Source: Gammaproteobacteria bacterium
GTDB taxonomy: Bacteria; Pseudomonadota; Gammaproteobacteria; Pseudomonadales; Pseudohongiellaceae
Direction of reading: 5' to 3'
Length of the DNA stretch: 64,000 bases
NCBI GenBank assembly: GCA_041395725.1
Contig: JAWKZW010000001.1
Span: 4,946,501 to 5,010,500, forward strand
A program made the translations under genes and the position numbers. The notes under the pieces were generated by a model. It saw only the letters and a list, made by a program, of their open reading frames with translations, was not told where the DNA came from and did no database searches. Of this stretch, positions 34,703 through 43,640 are shown one piece after another; positions within the stretch are counted from its first letter, which is position 1; every line of letters begins with the position of its first letter.

Positions 34703-36657
34703 TGTACGAACAGGTATCCCATTCAATACTGAACCGGATCCTGAGCCGGCTGTCTCCCGAACTGGAAGAAAAAGACCTGCTTACTTTCTACATTCGGCTC
34801 GGGGCAAATTTTTATGCCATCCATAACCTGTTCAGCACTCTCTATGGCGAACGGGAAGATTTCGAACTGCAGCTCACCAACCTGGTGGAGAGACTTGCCA
34901 GGCGCTACCTGGACCGTCCCGCCTCCCTGAAGAAGCTTGATGCCGAAAGAGAACATGACTACACCTGGTTCCTGAGCCAGAAATGGGTCGGCATGGCCCT
35001 TTATTGCAACGGTTTCGCCGGAAACCTCCAGGGACTGAAACAAAAACTGGGTTATTTTGAAGAGCTGGGAGTAAACCTGGTTCATATAATGCCGATGCTG
35101 GAATGTCCGGAAAAAAACAGCGACGGCGGGTATGCCGTCAGTAATTTCCGGCAGCTTGATAAACGGGCTGGCAGCCTGGAAGACCTGGCTGAAGTTACCG
35201 AAGAACTGGCAGACCGGGATATGCTGCTGGTCCTTGACGTGGTCGTAAACCATACCTCCAATGAACACCAGTGGGCACGTCTCGCCAGGCAGGGAAACCC
35301 GAAGTATCAGGATTATTTCTACCTCTATGACAACCGGGATATACCGGATCAGTTTGAAGAGACGATGCTGGAAGTTTTCCCGACCACCTCGCCCGGAAAC
35401 TTTACCTGGGATGAGGAAATGCACAAGTGGGTGATGACCGTCTTTCATGACTACCAGTGGGATCTGGATTACCACAACCCCGAAGTATTCATCGAAATGA
35501 TCGACATCATTATCTACTGGGCCAACAAAGGCGCCGATATCATTCGGCTGGATGCCGTGGCATTTCTGTGGAAACGCCTTGGGACTACCTGCCAGAACCA
35601 GCGGGAAGCACACCTGCTGCTGCAACTGATGAAGGACTGCTGCCAGGTCACGGCGCCGGGAGTACTGTTTATCGCCGAAGCCATCGTCGCCCCCAGTGAA
35701 ATCAATAAGTATTTCGGCGAAGACGCCGTCATCGCCAAAGAGTGTGAAATCGCTTACAACGCCACCTTCATGGCCCTGCTCTGGGATGCGATCGCGACAA
35801 AGAACTGCAAACTGCTCAACCAGGCTATCGCCAACCTGCCCATTAAACTCGATCAGGCCACCTGGCTGAACTATGTGCGCTGTCATGACGACATCGGGCT
35901 CGGGTTCGCGGACGCCGACATCATCCAGGCGGGATACGACCCCGGACCCCACCGGAAATTTCTGGTGGACTTTTATACCGGCCAGTTTCCCGACTCACCG
36001 GCCAGGGGAATGCCGTTTGCAAAGAACGAAAAAACTGGTGATGCCCGCATATCCGGTTCCCTGGCTTCTCTCGCCGGTCTGGAAAGCGCCCTTGAGACCA
36101 ACGATGACGAGCGGATTGAGGCCGCGATCAGGCGGATTCTCCTTCTACACAGCCTGATCCTGTCCTTCGGTGGCATTCCGCTGCTGTACTACGGCGACGA
36201 ACTGGCCTGCATAAACAATTACAAGAGCCTGGAAGACCCGGAAATCGGCTACGACAACCGCTGGATACACCGGCCGACCATCGACTGGCAGCAGGCAGCA
36301 CAAAGGTTGCAGCCGGGCAGTGTGGAGTACAGGGTATATGAAAACCTGAAGCGAATGATCGCAGTACGCAAGGAAACCGATGCCTTTGCCGACTTCAACA
36401 ATCGGGAATTACTGGACACCGGCAATCAACATTTATTTGCCTTTGTTCGCTACCGGGCTGATATTCCCAATGCCAACGTCCTGGTAATCACAAATTTCGA
36501 CTCCTCCATGCAGGGAGTGAGCTGTGAATACTTACGCCAGCAGGGATTCCCGATGCCGGAGCGACTGACAGATCTGGTAACCGGCACAACTCCGGATATT
36601 CGGAATGGCGAATTGATGCTTCCAGGTTGTGAATTTGTCTGGCTGACTCAGACCTGA
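34702..36657 (+). CDS. ams: Amylosucrase (GH13)
   Basis: Splits sucrose and polymerises the glucose to alpha-1,4-glucan, releasing fructose. The 651-residue protein has the amylosucrase N-terminal helical domain (about 1-90) and the GH13 barrel: DVVVNHTSNEH, IIRLDAVAFLWK (nucleophile D), LFIAEAIVAP (acid E) and YVRCHDDIGLGF (transition-state D). Length fits amylosucrase. Its ATG overlaps the fruK stop by one base. The operon thus makes sucrose and turns excess into storage glucan while recycling fructose. Confidence 0.92.
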   Translation: MYEQVSHSILNRILSRLSPELEEKDLLTFYIRLGANFYAIHNLFSTLYGEREDFELQLTNLVERLARRYLDRPASLKKLDAEREHDYTWFLSQKWVGMALYCNGFAGNLQGLKQKLGYFEELGVNLVHIMPMLECPEKNSDGGYAVSNFRQLDKRAGSLEDLAEVTEELADRDMLLVLDVVVNHTSNEHQWARLARQGNPKYQDYFYLYDNRDIPDQFEETMLEVFPTTSPGNFTWDEEMHKWVMTVFHDYQWDLDYHNPEVFIEMIDIIIYWANKGADIIRLDAVAFLWKRLGTTCQNQREAHLLLQLMKDCCQVTAPGVLFIAEAIVAPSEINKYFGEDAVIAKECEIAYNATFMALLWDAIATKNCKLLNQAIANLPIKLDQATWLNYVRCHDDIGLGFADADIIQAGYDPGPHRKFLVDFYTGQFPDSPARGMPFAKNEKTGDARISGSLASLAGLESALETNDDERIEAAIRRILLLHSLILSFGGIPLLYYGDELACINNYKSLEDPEIGYDNRWIHRPTIDWQQAAQRLQPGSVEYRVYENLKRMIAVRKETDAFADFNNRELLDTGNQHLFAFVRYRADIPNANVLVITNFDSSMQGVSCEYLRQQGFPMPERLTDLVTGTTPDIRNGELMLPGCEFVWLTQT

Positions 36658-36718
36658 AAACGTTACGGTACCTGGTAACAGCACACTTACCCAATGCGCG
36701 GCAATAATGCCGGAGTCA

Positions 36719-36848
36719 CAGGCTGTTGAAAACGTTATGAGTGCAGCATAGACGAATTAAACACTGGCGAATCAGTGCAGTTCAGTGAGCATTCTGACCC
36801 GGTTTTTAACGCAGCATTCACAATGCGCAACAGTTTTTCAACAGCCTG
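36719..36848. mobile_element. MITE-like element with GGCTGTTGAAAA ends
   Basis: CAGGCTGTTGAAAA (36719-36732) and its complement TTTTCAACAGCCTG (36835-36848) bound a 130-base element; weaker pairing continues inward (GTTATGAGTGC against GCATTCACAATG). No coding capacity. The end sequence resembles termini of transposase-carrying insertion sequences, so it may be mobilised in trans. It sits between convergent amylosucrase and methyltransferase genes, four bases from the latter's stop. Confidence 0.65.
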
Positions 36849-36852
36849 CAAG

Positions 36853-37509
36853 CTAATTACGGCGGAATCGGAAGATGCTGCCTTTGTATTTTCCCGGCTC
36901 GGTAACCGGCAGAATGTCATCCAGGCGAGTGCAGACGAACCCCAACTCCTGCATGCGGAACCTGAACTTTGCGCTATGCCCCCGATTGGCATCGATCAGG
37001 ATGAATTCACAGTTAGGCTTGGTCGTTTGCTGGAGAAACAGGGTCAGGCATTTCGCATGCTGGCGTTCATACAGCAGATCACTGCCGATGATCAGATCAA
37101 ATAAACCGAGATGCCTGCCAGGCGTGTCTTCCCAGGCAGTACGAAAGAATGGAATATGCCGGCCGTTGTTCAGCTGGGTATTATGTTGCAGGTTGTCGCC
37201 GCTGGTCGGGTGAATATCCGTCGCGGATATGTCAGCCAGGCGCTCATTGAGTACCAGGCTGGCAAGCCCGATTCCACAACCTACTTCGAGGATACGCCGG
37301 TTTTCCATCGGGTAATCCGCCATCAGGCGGGCCAGTACTTCTTCGGAGGGCCAGACCATACCGGCGATCGGCCAACTGGCCGACGAGATCCCCAACAGCT
37401 CTGCCTCCCCCAGGTCATCGCTGAACTGCATGCGATCCCTCAGGGAACGAAAGTGAATGTCATGTGCACCAAATTCCATGGTCTGATAGCGATAGCGTAG
37501 TGCGGACAA
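36853..37509 (-). CDS. Lysine-methyltransferase-like (METTL21/Methyltransf_16) protein
   Basis: 218-residue SAM-dependent methyltransferase. ILEVGCGIGLASLVL is motif I (residues about 74-88), ATDIHPTSGDNL motif II, and DLIIGSDLLYERQ the acidic post-motif typical of Methyltransf_16 protein lysine methyltransferases (D-x-x-x-x-SD-x-x-Y). Substrate unknown; a protein target such as a translation factor is plausible. No neighbours in the same transcript are evident. Confidence 0.8.
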   Translation of the reverse strand: MSALRYRYQTMEFGAHDIHFRSLRDRMQFSDDLGEAELLGISSASWPIAGMVWPSEEVLARLMADYPMENRRILEVGCGIGLASLVLNERLADISATDIHPTSGDNLQHNTQLNNGRHIPFFRTAWEDTPGRHLGLFDLIIGSDLLYERQHAKCLTLFLQQTTKPNCEFILIDANRGHSAKFRFRMQELGFVCTRLDDILPVTEPGKYKGSIFRFRRN

Positions 37510-37700
37510 GGCTCACCTCTTGGGAAAGGGGCACAGAAGGTCGCCTGCAATAGACCATCAATCGGCACCGGTAATCAGCAATCCGACGCCAGGCCTGGTC
37601 CTGCACAGAGCATTGACCAGGGCGCTACGTCGATCCGATCCTTCGGAATTGAATGCCCAGGGACCCGATGTGACGGGTCCGCGAACGATTCTCTGGAAAG

Positions 37701-38819
37701 TCAGTGTTTTGTAATGAGTGGTTCGATTTTGCGCTTGATCAGCGACTCGATCGCCCTCAGCTGTTTTCTCTCATCGCTGGAAACCAGGGAAATAGCCTGA
37801 CCGCTGGCCCCGGCACGGCCGGTACGACCGATACGATGCACATAGTCTTCCGGCACCTGAGGCAGATCAAAATTCACCACCAGGGTCAACAGCTCTATAT
37901 CGATTCCCCGCGCAGCGATGTCGGTAGCCACCAGCACCTGTACCTTATTGCGCTTGAATTCATCCAGTGCCCTGGTGCGCTGAGCCTGACTCTTGTTGCC
38001 ATGTATCGCGGTGGCAGAGATCGAGTCCCGGGCCAGGCGTTTCACCAGTTTGTTGGCACCGTGCTTGGTACGGCTGAAAACCAGCACCTGCTCGCGGGTA
38101 TCCATGATCAGGTCTGCCAGAAGGTCAGCCTTGTGCTCCTTCTCAACCCAGCACAGTTTCTGTGTAATGGCTTCCACGGTTGAATTGCGTGGCGCCACAT
38201 CAATCTCGATAGGATTGCGGCAGATCGAGCCGGCCAGCTGGCGAATCTCCTTGGAGAACGTGGCAGAAAACATCAGGTTCTGGCGGCGACTGGGAATAAG
38301 CTTGAGTATCTTTCGAATATCCCGGATAAAGCCCATGTCCAGCATCCGGTCGGCCTCATCCAGCACCAGTACCTCGATATCGTCAAAGCGGATGGCATTC
38401 TGCTGGTACAGGTCCAGCAGACGACCCGGGGTCGCAACCAGCACATCCACGCCGTGGCGCAGAACCCGCAGCTGCGGGTTGATATTGACGCCACCGAACA
38501 CAACGGCGGACTTCAGTTGTTCGTGTTGCCCATAGGTGAGAATACTTTCATGCACCTGAGCGGCCAGTTCCCGCGTGGGCGTGAGGATCAGCGCCCGCGC
38601 CCGGCCGGCGCCGGGCCTTGGGCCAGAGCCCAGTTTTTGCAGAAGGGGTAAAACAAAACCTGCTGTCTTGCCGGTGCCGGTCTGGGCAGCCGCCATGACA
38701 TCGCCACCAGTCAGTATCGCCGGTATGGCCTGAACCTGGATTGGTGTCGGGGTCGTGTAACCTGTGTGCGCAACAGCGCGCAGCAGTGATTCGGATAAAC
38801 CGAGGGTAGTAAAAGTCAT
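37701..38819 (-). CDS. rhlE: DEAD-box RNA helicase RhlE-like
   Basis: 372-residue ATP-dependent RNA helicase. Motifs: Q-motif PTPIQVQAIP, Walker A AQTGTGKT, PTRELAAQ, DEAD in VLDEADRMLD, SAT, and the second domain's TDIAARGIDIELL and HRIGRTGRAG. Short basic C-terminus (IKRKIEPLITKH), so it is a minimal member compared with long RhlE or DeaD. A role in ribosome assembly or cold growth is typical. A GGACCCG/CGGGTCC hairpin (37661-37680) lies 20 bases after its stop but lacks a T tract. Confidence 0.9.
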   Translation of the reverse strand: MTFTTLGLSESLLRAVAHTGYTTPTPIQVQAIPAILTGGDVMAAAQTGTGKTAGFVLPLLQKLGSGPRPGAGRARALILTPTRELAAQVHESILTYGQHEQLKSAVVFGGVNINPQLRVLRHGVDVLVATPGRLLDLYQQNAIRFDDIEVLVLDEADRMLDMGFIRDIRKILKLIPSRRQNLMFSATFSKEIRQLAGSICRNPIEIDVAPRNSTVEAITQKLCWVEKEHKADLLADLIMDTREQVLVFSRTKHGANKLVKRLARDSISATAIHGNKSQAQRTRALDEFKRNKVQVLVATDIAARGIDIELLTLVVNFDLPQVPEDYVHRIGRTGRAGASGQAISLVSSDERKQLRAIESLIKRKIEPLITKH

Positions 38820-39191
38820 CTGATTCTCTTAAAAACGTGTGTAATGATTTTGCAGACAGGACAGCGCTCACTCCCGTTCTGGAAGCGGCAATTGCTGGCT
38901 ACGAATAAGTGTGATGCCCGGCCAACTCGCGACCAGGTGCACGGGTGTGCAATCGATAGATAATGTTCGGAATTCGACACCGCTGAATCGCGACGGCAAA
39001 ATCAGAAGTCAGGCGAAGACTGTAAGTCTCAGAGAACCGCGATTAAAGGATCGAGGCAAAATGACCTTTAGCTATGGAGTATGCACTCGATTACAGACAA
39101 ATTGCCTTTGTCCGCAATCTTGGCGGCATAGTAACACAGATCTACAGAGTTAGCTCCTATACTTTCTCGCGCCGGCAGGGAAACCCGGGTA
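38820..39191. other. Intergenic region, nothing recognised
   Basis: 372 bases between the RhlE and transglutaminase genes, both on the minus strand. No reading frame with a plausible start, no strong hairpin and no repeat family member was seen. The rhlE promoter should lie at its left end. Confidence 0.4.
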
Positions 39192-39977
39192 TCAGTCCGC
39201 AAGTACGACACTGACTCTCTGGTCCAGTGGATAGACCGGCGGGCCATACTGATTGTAGACAGCAACATCGGCGGCATCGCGCCCGTAGCCGATCGCGACA
39301 TAACCCCCTTTGCGCTCCGCATGGGTCGCATCAAACGTATACCAGTGCCCGCCAACGTAGGCCTCGAACCAGGCGTGCAGATCCATGGGCTCCAGGCCGT
39401 ATCGATAGCCGACGACCAGTCGCGCCGGGATAGTCAGGGCGCGACACAGGGCAATGCCAAGGTGGGAAAGATCCCGGCAGACACCGGACTGTTTGAGATT
39501 GACCTCGACCGCGGAGATCGGGAAATTGCTGCTGCCTGGCTCATAGCGTATAAAGCTGCGCAGCCAGCTCTCAATGGCTGCGACCTGGTCATATCCCAGC
39601 AGCTGACCGCCAGTAATGTCGAACGCCATCTGACCGAACCGGTCCGACTCACAGTAACGGCTGGGAAGTAGGTAACCCAATACGGCATCAGGGAGGTTCT
39701 GCACTTCAATAAACGGTGCCCCCGGAGCCTCCTCGAGAACTTCCGGCGTATCCACTTCCGCTGCGGTTGAGACTGAGAAGTTACCGACCGGGGCAACCAC
39801 CCGCTGACACAGGTTGCCGAAGCCATCCGTGAATTCAAACATTGGAACGCGGGGCGAAAGCCGGTATTCCTCCTGCGTGATCCACTGCCGGTAGCCACTG
39901 CGCGGCCGCAACATCAGCACAAAAACTGTCGGTTCGGGTATCTCGAAAGTCAGCTCACAACTGGTACGCAATAGCAT
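39192..39977 (-). CDS. Transglutaminase-like protein
   Basis: 261-residue cytoplasmic protein with the N-terminal beta domain (about 1-120) and a transglutaminase-like core. The catalytic triad is visible: cysteine in SGVCRDLSHLGIALCRAL, histidine in DLHAWFEAYVGG and aspartate in YTFDATH. Such proteins act as peptidases or amidases. Start is ATG 39977 (MLLRTSCELTF); the frame stays open 23 codons upstream, but only this start matches the family. Stand-alone gene. Confidence 0.87.
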   Translation of the reverse strand: MLLRTSCELTFEIPEPTVFVLMLRPRSGYRQWITQEEYRLSPRVPMFEFTDGFGNLCQRVVAPVGNFSVSTAAEVDTPEVLEEAPGAPFIEVQNLPDAVLGYLLPSRYCESDRFGQMAFDITGGQLLGYDQVAAIESWLRSFIRYEPGSSNFPISAVEVNLKQSGVCRDLSHLGIALCRALTIPARLVVGYRYGLEPMDLHAWFEAYVGGHWYTFDATHAERKGGYVAIGYGRDAADVAVYNQYGPPVYPLDQRVSVVLAD

Positions 39978-40123
39978 GTCTATCGTCCGCTTGAATGTAG
40001 TAAAAAATATCCATGAACCTGGCTGAAAAGGTGCTTGCTTCAGCAAAACACCACTAAAAGCCTCACCAGTTCAGCCGCTGCGCCGAACACCAGCCCCAAT
40101 GACCGGAGCTTACAGGAATCCGG

Positions 40124-40900
40124 TCAGTCTTTAGGCTCGGTAAGAGTCAGTAAAATATCGGAATACCAGGCACAATTGAGACCCAGCGCCTCGTCCAGCA
40201 CCACATCCCGCGTTCCCAGATCCATGCGGGCAGAGTGTATGCCCAATAATTGCCATGGAAGATCATCCGATGAGGCACTGGAATTGATACGCATAACTAC
40301 CGGCGCACCGCTGGTACCCCGGTGTGTTCGCGCATCCGTGAGAAAGAATCCCTCGCCCTGAAAGCGCAGCCCGAACGACGAGGCTATCACGGCGTGACGT
40401 ACCACCGGCAGATGGTGAAGACCATCATGGAAGCCGAGGGGGAACCCTACAATCAGCATCGCAGACCCCACCTCTATCTCGCCCGGCGAGCCAGGCAGAT
40501 GCTCGGGAGTAAACGCCCGGTAATGGGTATTAACCGGCATTTTTGCCCGATCGATTTCGATAGCTGCGACATCGACCTCACCAGATGAATCGCGGCCCTG
40601 GGTCCAGATACCCTTGCCATCGCGATAAAGCGGAATTGAGTAGGTTGTCGACTTGGCAAGGTTTGCCGGGTCATCGTGCAGCTCTATCTCAATCCGATCC
40701 GGGTGGTGCCCACTCGGTTCATCAATCACGACATGCCGACTCGTTACCAGGAACAATCGCCCCTGGTTTTCAAAAAAGAACCCGGTGGCGTTAGTCAGAG
40801 AACGACTCTGCTTGAAAGTGAGGATTCTGGCCGTAGTGAGCAGAATGGAATCACTCGCCATGGACCGGGAGGATACACTTTGATCCATTTCATTGCTCAT
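40124..40900 (-). CDS. Trypsin-like serine peptidase
   Basis: 258-residue chymotrypsin-fold protease domain. The triad is readable: histidine in LVTSRHVV, aspartate in EVDVAAIEI and serine in HRGTSGAPVV. There is no signal peptide or PDZ domain, so it would be cytoplasmic or a domain-only enzyme and not a DegP/HtrA type. Oxyanion and S1 surroundings look intact. It is about 80 bases before an acid phosphatase gene on the same strand. Confidence 0.85.
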   Translation of the reverse strand: MSNEMDQSVSSRSMASDSILLTTARILTFKQSRSLTNATGFFFENQGRLFLVTSRHVVIDEPSGHHPDRIEIELHDDPANLAKSTTYSIPLYRDGKGIWTQGRDSSGEVDVAAIEIDRAKMPVNTHYRAFTPEHLPGSPGEIEVGSAMLIVGFPLGFHDGLHHLPVVRHAVIASSFGLRFQGEGFFLTDARTHRGTSGAPVVMRINSSASSDDLPWQLLGIHSARMDLGTRDVVLDEALGLNCAWYSDILLTLTEPKD

Positions 40901-40978
40901 AAGTTGGTTTTTTGCCTGTAGAGTGAATTAATTTTGCTGTCTGCCTCCGTGTAAGTAAGCTGGCGGGTTAACCAGCAA

Positions 40979-41812
40979 CTAAAGGCCAGGCCAGCTGTCC
41001 CTGGTTGCCGCCGCTTTGATAACTTCCCTGTTCTCCGCCGATCCGGGTGGCTCCGACTCACCGAAAATGGCACGAATCCAATGCCCGTCTGTGGGATTGG
41101 GGAACAGCACGTACTGGCTGCCAAAGCGTGAGCTGTCCTGCTCCATCAGTGCCAGTCGTTCGTCGACATCGGTGACGTAGTAGCGCCTGGAAAAATCGTT
41201 CAGATTATCACCCAGCATGACCACCACCTCGTGAGTCTGGCGGATTTCATCCTGGATCACTTCCTTGTTGGAAGACTCCCGCAAAACAGTCAGGTGTCCA
41301 GCATCCGCATAGGGAAAGCCGGCACTGACCAGGTTGTCCAGCGCCAGCGCGTAAGTATCATCGCCCTGGTCGCGACTGGTGACATAAAACACCTCGACGT
41401 CATTTTCGGCACAGTAGCGCAGAAATGCCAACGCACCAGGACTCGCTGCAGCACGATTCGAGCGCACCCACTGATCCCAGGTACTGTCGTCGAAAAAATC
41501 CTGCCCCGCCGCCAGCAGAAATCCCCAGTAGGCATGGGACAACAGCAAAGTGTCGTCGACATCCGCGATGACGGCCAGGGGCTTGTCGCTCCGGCTGCGG
41601 CCGGCGATGGCGGCTGCAACGTGGAGCCTGGCAATATTGAAGCCCTGATGATAGAGAGCCCGGTATTCGGCCGCGGTTTGCTTCCAGGCTACCGCGTAGG
41701 TCAGGTTGTTGACTGCGGCCGGATCATCACCCGATTCCTGTGCCCGACTCTGAACACCGAAGAGAAGTAAAATTGCTGATAAAAATAAATAGATGGCACG
41801 CATGTCACTCAT
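40979..41812 (-). CDS. Secreted HAD acid phosphatase (class B/e(P4)-like)
   Basis: 277-residue exported phosphatase. Signal peptide about 1-25 (VQSRAQESG). HAD motif I is IADVDDTLLLS, motif II in YVTSRDQ, motif III around SSNKEVIQDEI and motif IV VMLGDNLNDFS. Members remove phosphate from nucleotides in the periplasm. Without the lipobox of e(P4), a soluble periplasmic form is likely. Start at 41812; the fourth residue (Met) would serve equally well. Confidence 0.85.
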   Translation of the reverse strand: MSDMRAIYLFLSAILLLFGVQSRAQESGDDPAAVNNLTYAVAWKQTAAEYRALYHQGFNIARLHVAAAIAGRSRSDKPLAVIADVDDTLLLSHAYWGFLLAAGQDFFDDSTWDQWVRSNRAAASPGALAFLRYCAENDVEVFYVTSRDQGDDTYALALDNLVSAGFPYADAGHLTVLRESSNKEVIQDEIRQTHEVVVMLGDNLNDFSRRYYVTDVDERLALMEQDSSRFGSQYVLFPNPTDGHWIRAIFGESEPPGSAENREVIKAAATRDSWPGL

Positions 41813-41854
41813 TGTTCCGCTTGTGCTGACAAACCCTGGGGGATCTCAGATTAC

Positions 41855-41954
41855 TTACCACAAAGCGCTGTGGTAACCTGCCATGGGAACCCATGGGCTC
41901 CAGGGAAGCTCCGATTAGTTACCAAATGCCCTGGTAATTAATCAGAGCCTCCTT
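41855..41954. repeat. Two inverted repeats, the second with MITE-type ends
   Basis: First hairpin: TTACCACA (41855-41862) and TGTGGTAA (41869-41876). Second: AGGGAAGCTCCGATTAGTTA (41902-41921) against the complement of TAATTAATCAGAGCCTCCTT, with ACCA/TGGT pairing inside, an imperfect hairpin 41902-41954. The outer arms match the AGGAACCTCTGATTAATT ends of the element at 14153. Both hairpins contain TTACC and GGTAA, so they may be two forms of one unit. Confidence 0.6.
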
Positions 41955-42052
41955 AGGCAAACTATAGCGCATTTTCCGTCGATCTGGTTATTCTGTCGGG
42001 ACCCGACTACACTCTTCGACTGAATCATCCCCGTGACGGGTCGAATACTCAG

Positions 42053-42283
42053 ATGCAGCCTCCCGACATCACCGACCTTCTTCCTGACGTGCGCGACGGC
42101 CTGAACCGCAAGGAACGGACAATCCTTTACGTGCTGAAGAAAACCCAGGAGGAACTGCAGGGGCGCAACGTGCCCACTATCATGCTCTATGGTCGGGTCG
42201 TGGAGCACATCGACATGAGTCAGGAAGAGTTCCAGGCCATTCTCAACCGGCTGGTAGGCCTGACCCGGTCCACTGACATGTAG
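42053..42283 (+). CDS. Small hypothetical protein
   Basis: 76-residue soluble protein, mostly helical and highly charged: residues 16-36 (LNRKERTILYVLKKTQEELQ) suggest a helix followed by VPTIMLYGRVVEHIDMSQEE, which has the look of a winged helix or small DNA-binding module. No family recognised. The ATG at 42053 lacks a strong ribosome site. Uncertain but the composition is protein-like. Confidence 0.55.
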   Translation: MQPPDITDLLPDVRDGLNRKERTILYVLKKTQEELQGRNVPTIMLYGRVVEHIDMSQEEFQAILNRLVGLTRSTDM

Positions 42284-42435
42284 CCTGAAAAATCGGGGCA
42301 GGTCTATTTTTCTAAAAACCAAGCAGTTCTATTCTATTCCCGGCCAGCGGATTCCCCTCAAAATCCGTAATCCTATCCGGGACGGCTCTGAACTCCCTAT
42401 CTGGTGGCAGCCGGTCAGAACCCCATTACCCTGCC

Positions 42436-43404
42436 CTATTGCCTGGCGAACTTCTGGATGCGCCGGTTGATCACATCAGAGATATAGGCGTTGCCTTCCC
42501 GGTCCAGGGTCAGCGCATGGGCTTCGCCAAACTGACCGTTTTCCCGGCCGGGCCTGCCTATGGCACCCATCACCGTGCCGTCACTGGCCAGACGGGCAAA
42601 CTGGCCATCGAAGCCGGTAGTGATGTAAAGGTGGCCATCATCGTGCAGGTACATGGCACAGACCATGGCATCGAAATTCCACACCCCCAGCAGGTTGCCC
42701 TCGGTGTCGAACCGGTGGATCCGCATGTTCTCCCGGTCCGCCACATGCACGATATCGTCTTCATCAATTTCGATGGCGTGCGCCACGGTAAACTGGCCGG
42801 CGTCGTAGCCACGGCTTCCCCACTGTGTAACAAAAGTGCCGTCCGGACCGAACTTCAGCACCCGGGGCTCGCCCGGCCCGTGCCCCTGGGCAACGTAAAT
42901 ATTGCCGGCCGAATCGATCGCTACATCATTGGGCTGATCAAACAGATGGTCGCCGGCCGCCTCGTTCCACTCACCGTTCTGTCCCCTGGTTCCCAGGGTC
43001 ATCAACACATTGCCGTCGCGGTCAAGTTTCATCACCAGGTGGTCTGAGACGTCCGTGGCCCAGATACTGTCATCCGCAGTGATATGCAGCCCATGGGCCC
43101 TCCGGAACAGACCCTGCTGGCCAAAGGAACGAACAAAATCGCCGTTACCGTCAAATTCCAGAAACGGGGTACTGCCGCGACTGAAGACCACCAGGTTACC
43201 GCGATTATTCACCGCCACCCCGGCATAGGATTCGCCCGCGAACTCATCAGGCATGGCGAACGCCTCCTCGTACTCGATGGGGACGTACTCGGTCAGCGTG
43301 TAGGCCTGCAGCGGAAATAGCTGGCGATTGGGGCGTTGAGCCTGTGCTGTCAGTGGCATGGCCAACACCAGCAATATCAGACAGGATGTGTTAATTATTC
43401 TCAT
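42436..43404 (-). CDS. NHL-repeat / peptidyl-alpha-hydroxyglycine amidating lyase-like secreted protein
   Basis: 322-residue exported beta-propeller with signal peptide (about 1-22, LTAQAQ). Repeats around RAHGLHITADDSIWATDVSDH, PNDVAIDSAGNIYVAQG, VAHAIEIDEDDIVHVADR and EAHALTLDREGNAYISDVIN each carry the H/D-rich NHL pattern. This is the layout of the lyase half of peptide amidation, which cleaves hydroxyglycine. A copper monooxygenase is 16 kb away and not adjacent, so the partnership is unproven. Confidence 0.82.
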   Translation of the reverse strand: MRIINTSCLILLVLAMPLTAQAQRPNRQLFPLQAYTLTEYVPIEYEEAFAMPDEFAGESYAGVAVNNRGNLVVFSRGSTPFLEFDGNGDFVRSFGQQGLFRRAHGLHITADDSIWATDVSDHLVMKLDRDGNVLMTLGTRGQNGEWNEAAGDHLFDQPNDVAIDSAGNIYVAQGHGPGEPRVLKFGPDGTFVTQWGSRGYDAGQFTVAHAIEIDEDDIVHVADRENMRIHRFDTEGNLLGVWNFDAMVCAMYLHDDGHLYITTGFDGQFARLASDGTVMGAIGRPGRENGQFGEAHALTLDREGNAYISDVINRRIQKFARQ

Positions 43405-43640
43405 TGTTTTTCTCCTGTGGGCTGGGGAAACTCGGTTGGAAACTCTGATTGGTTACCGTATCGTCCAGCAATACTGAAGCAGAGGTCAAACAGTGTAACA
43501 AAGCCCGGAGCCAGGACCAGGCTTTTTATTAGCGGAACCTGCCACCGGTATCAGGCTAACGGCTGGCGCTGGAGACTGGCAGGTGCGGCATACTGTTCCG
43601 GCAAAGGGTGACCGCCTGCGCGGCGGCTCTGAAAGACGCA

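Noticed and set aside
34723..35952. 409-codon open frame opposite the amylosucrase gene
   Set aside because: The other strand encodes a complete GH13 enzyme; this frame has no recognisable domain.
43440..43460. Possible further copy of the MITE-type end
   Set aside because: Only one end-like sequence is present, with no matching arm within the gap.
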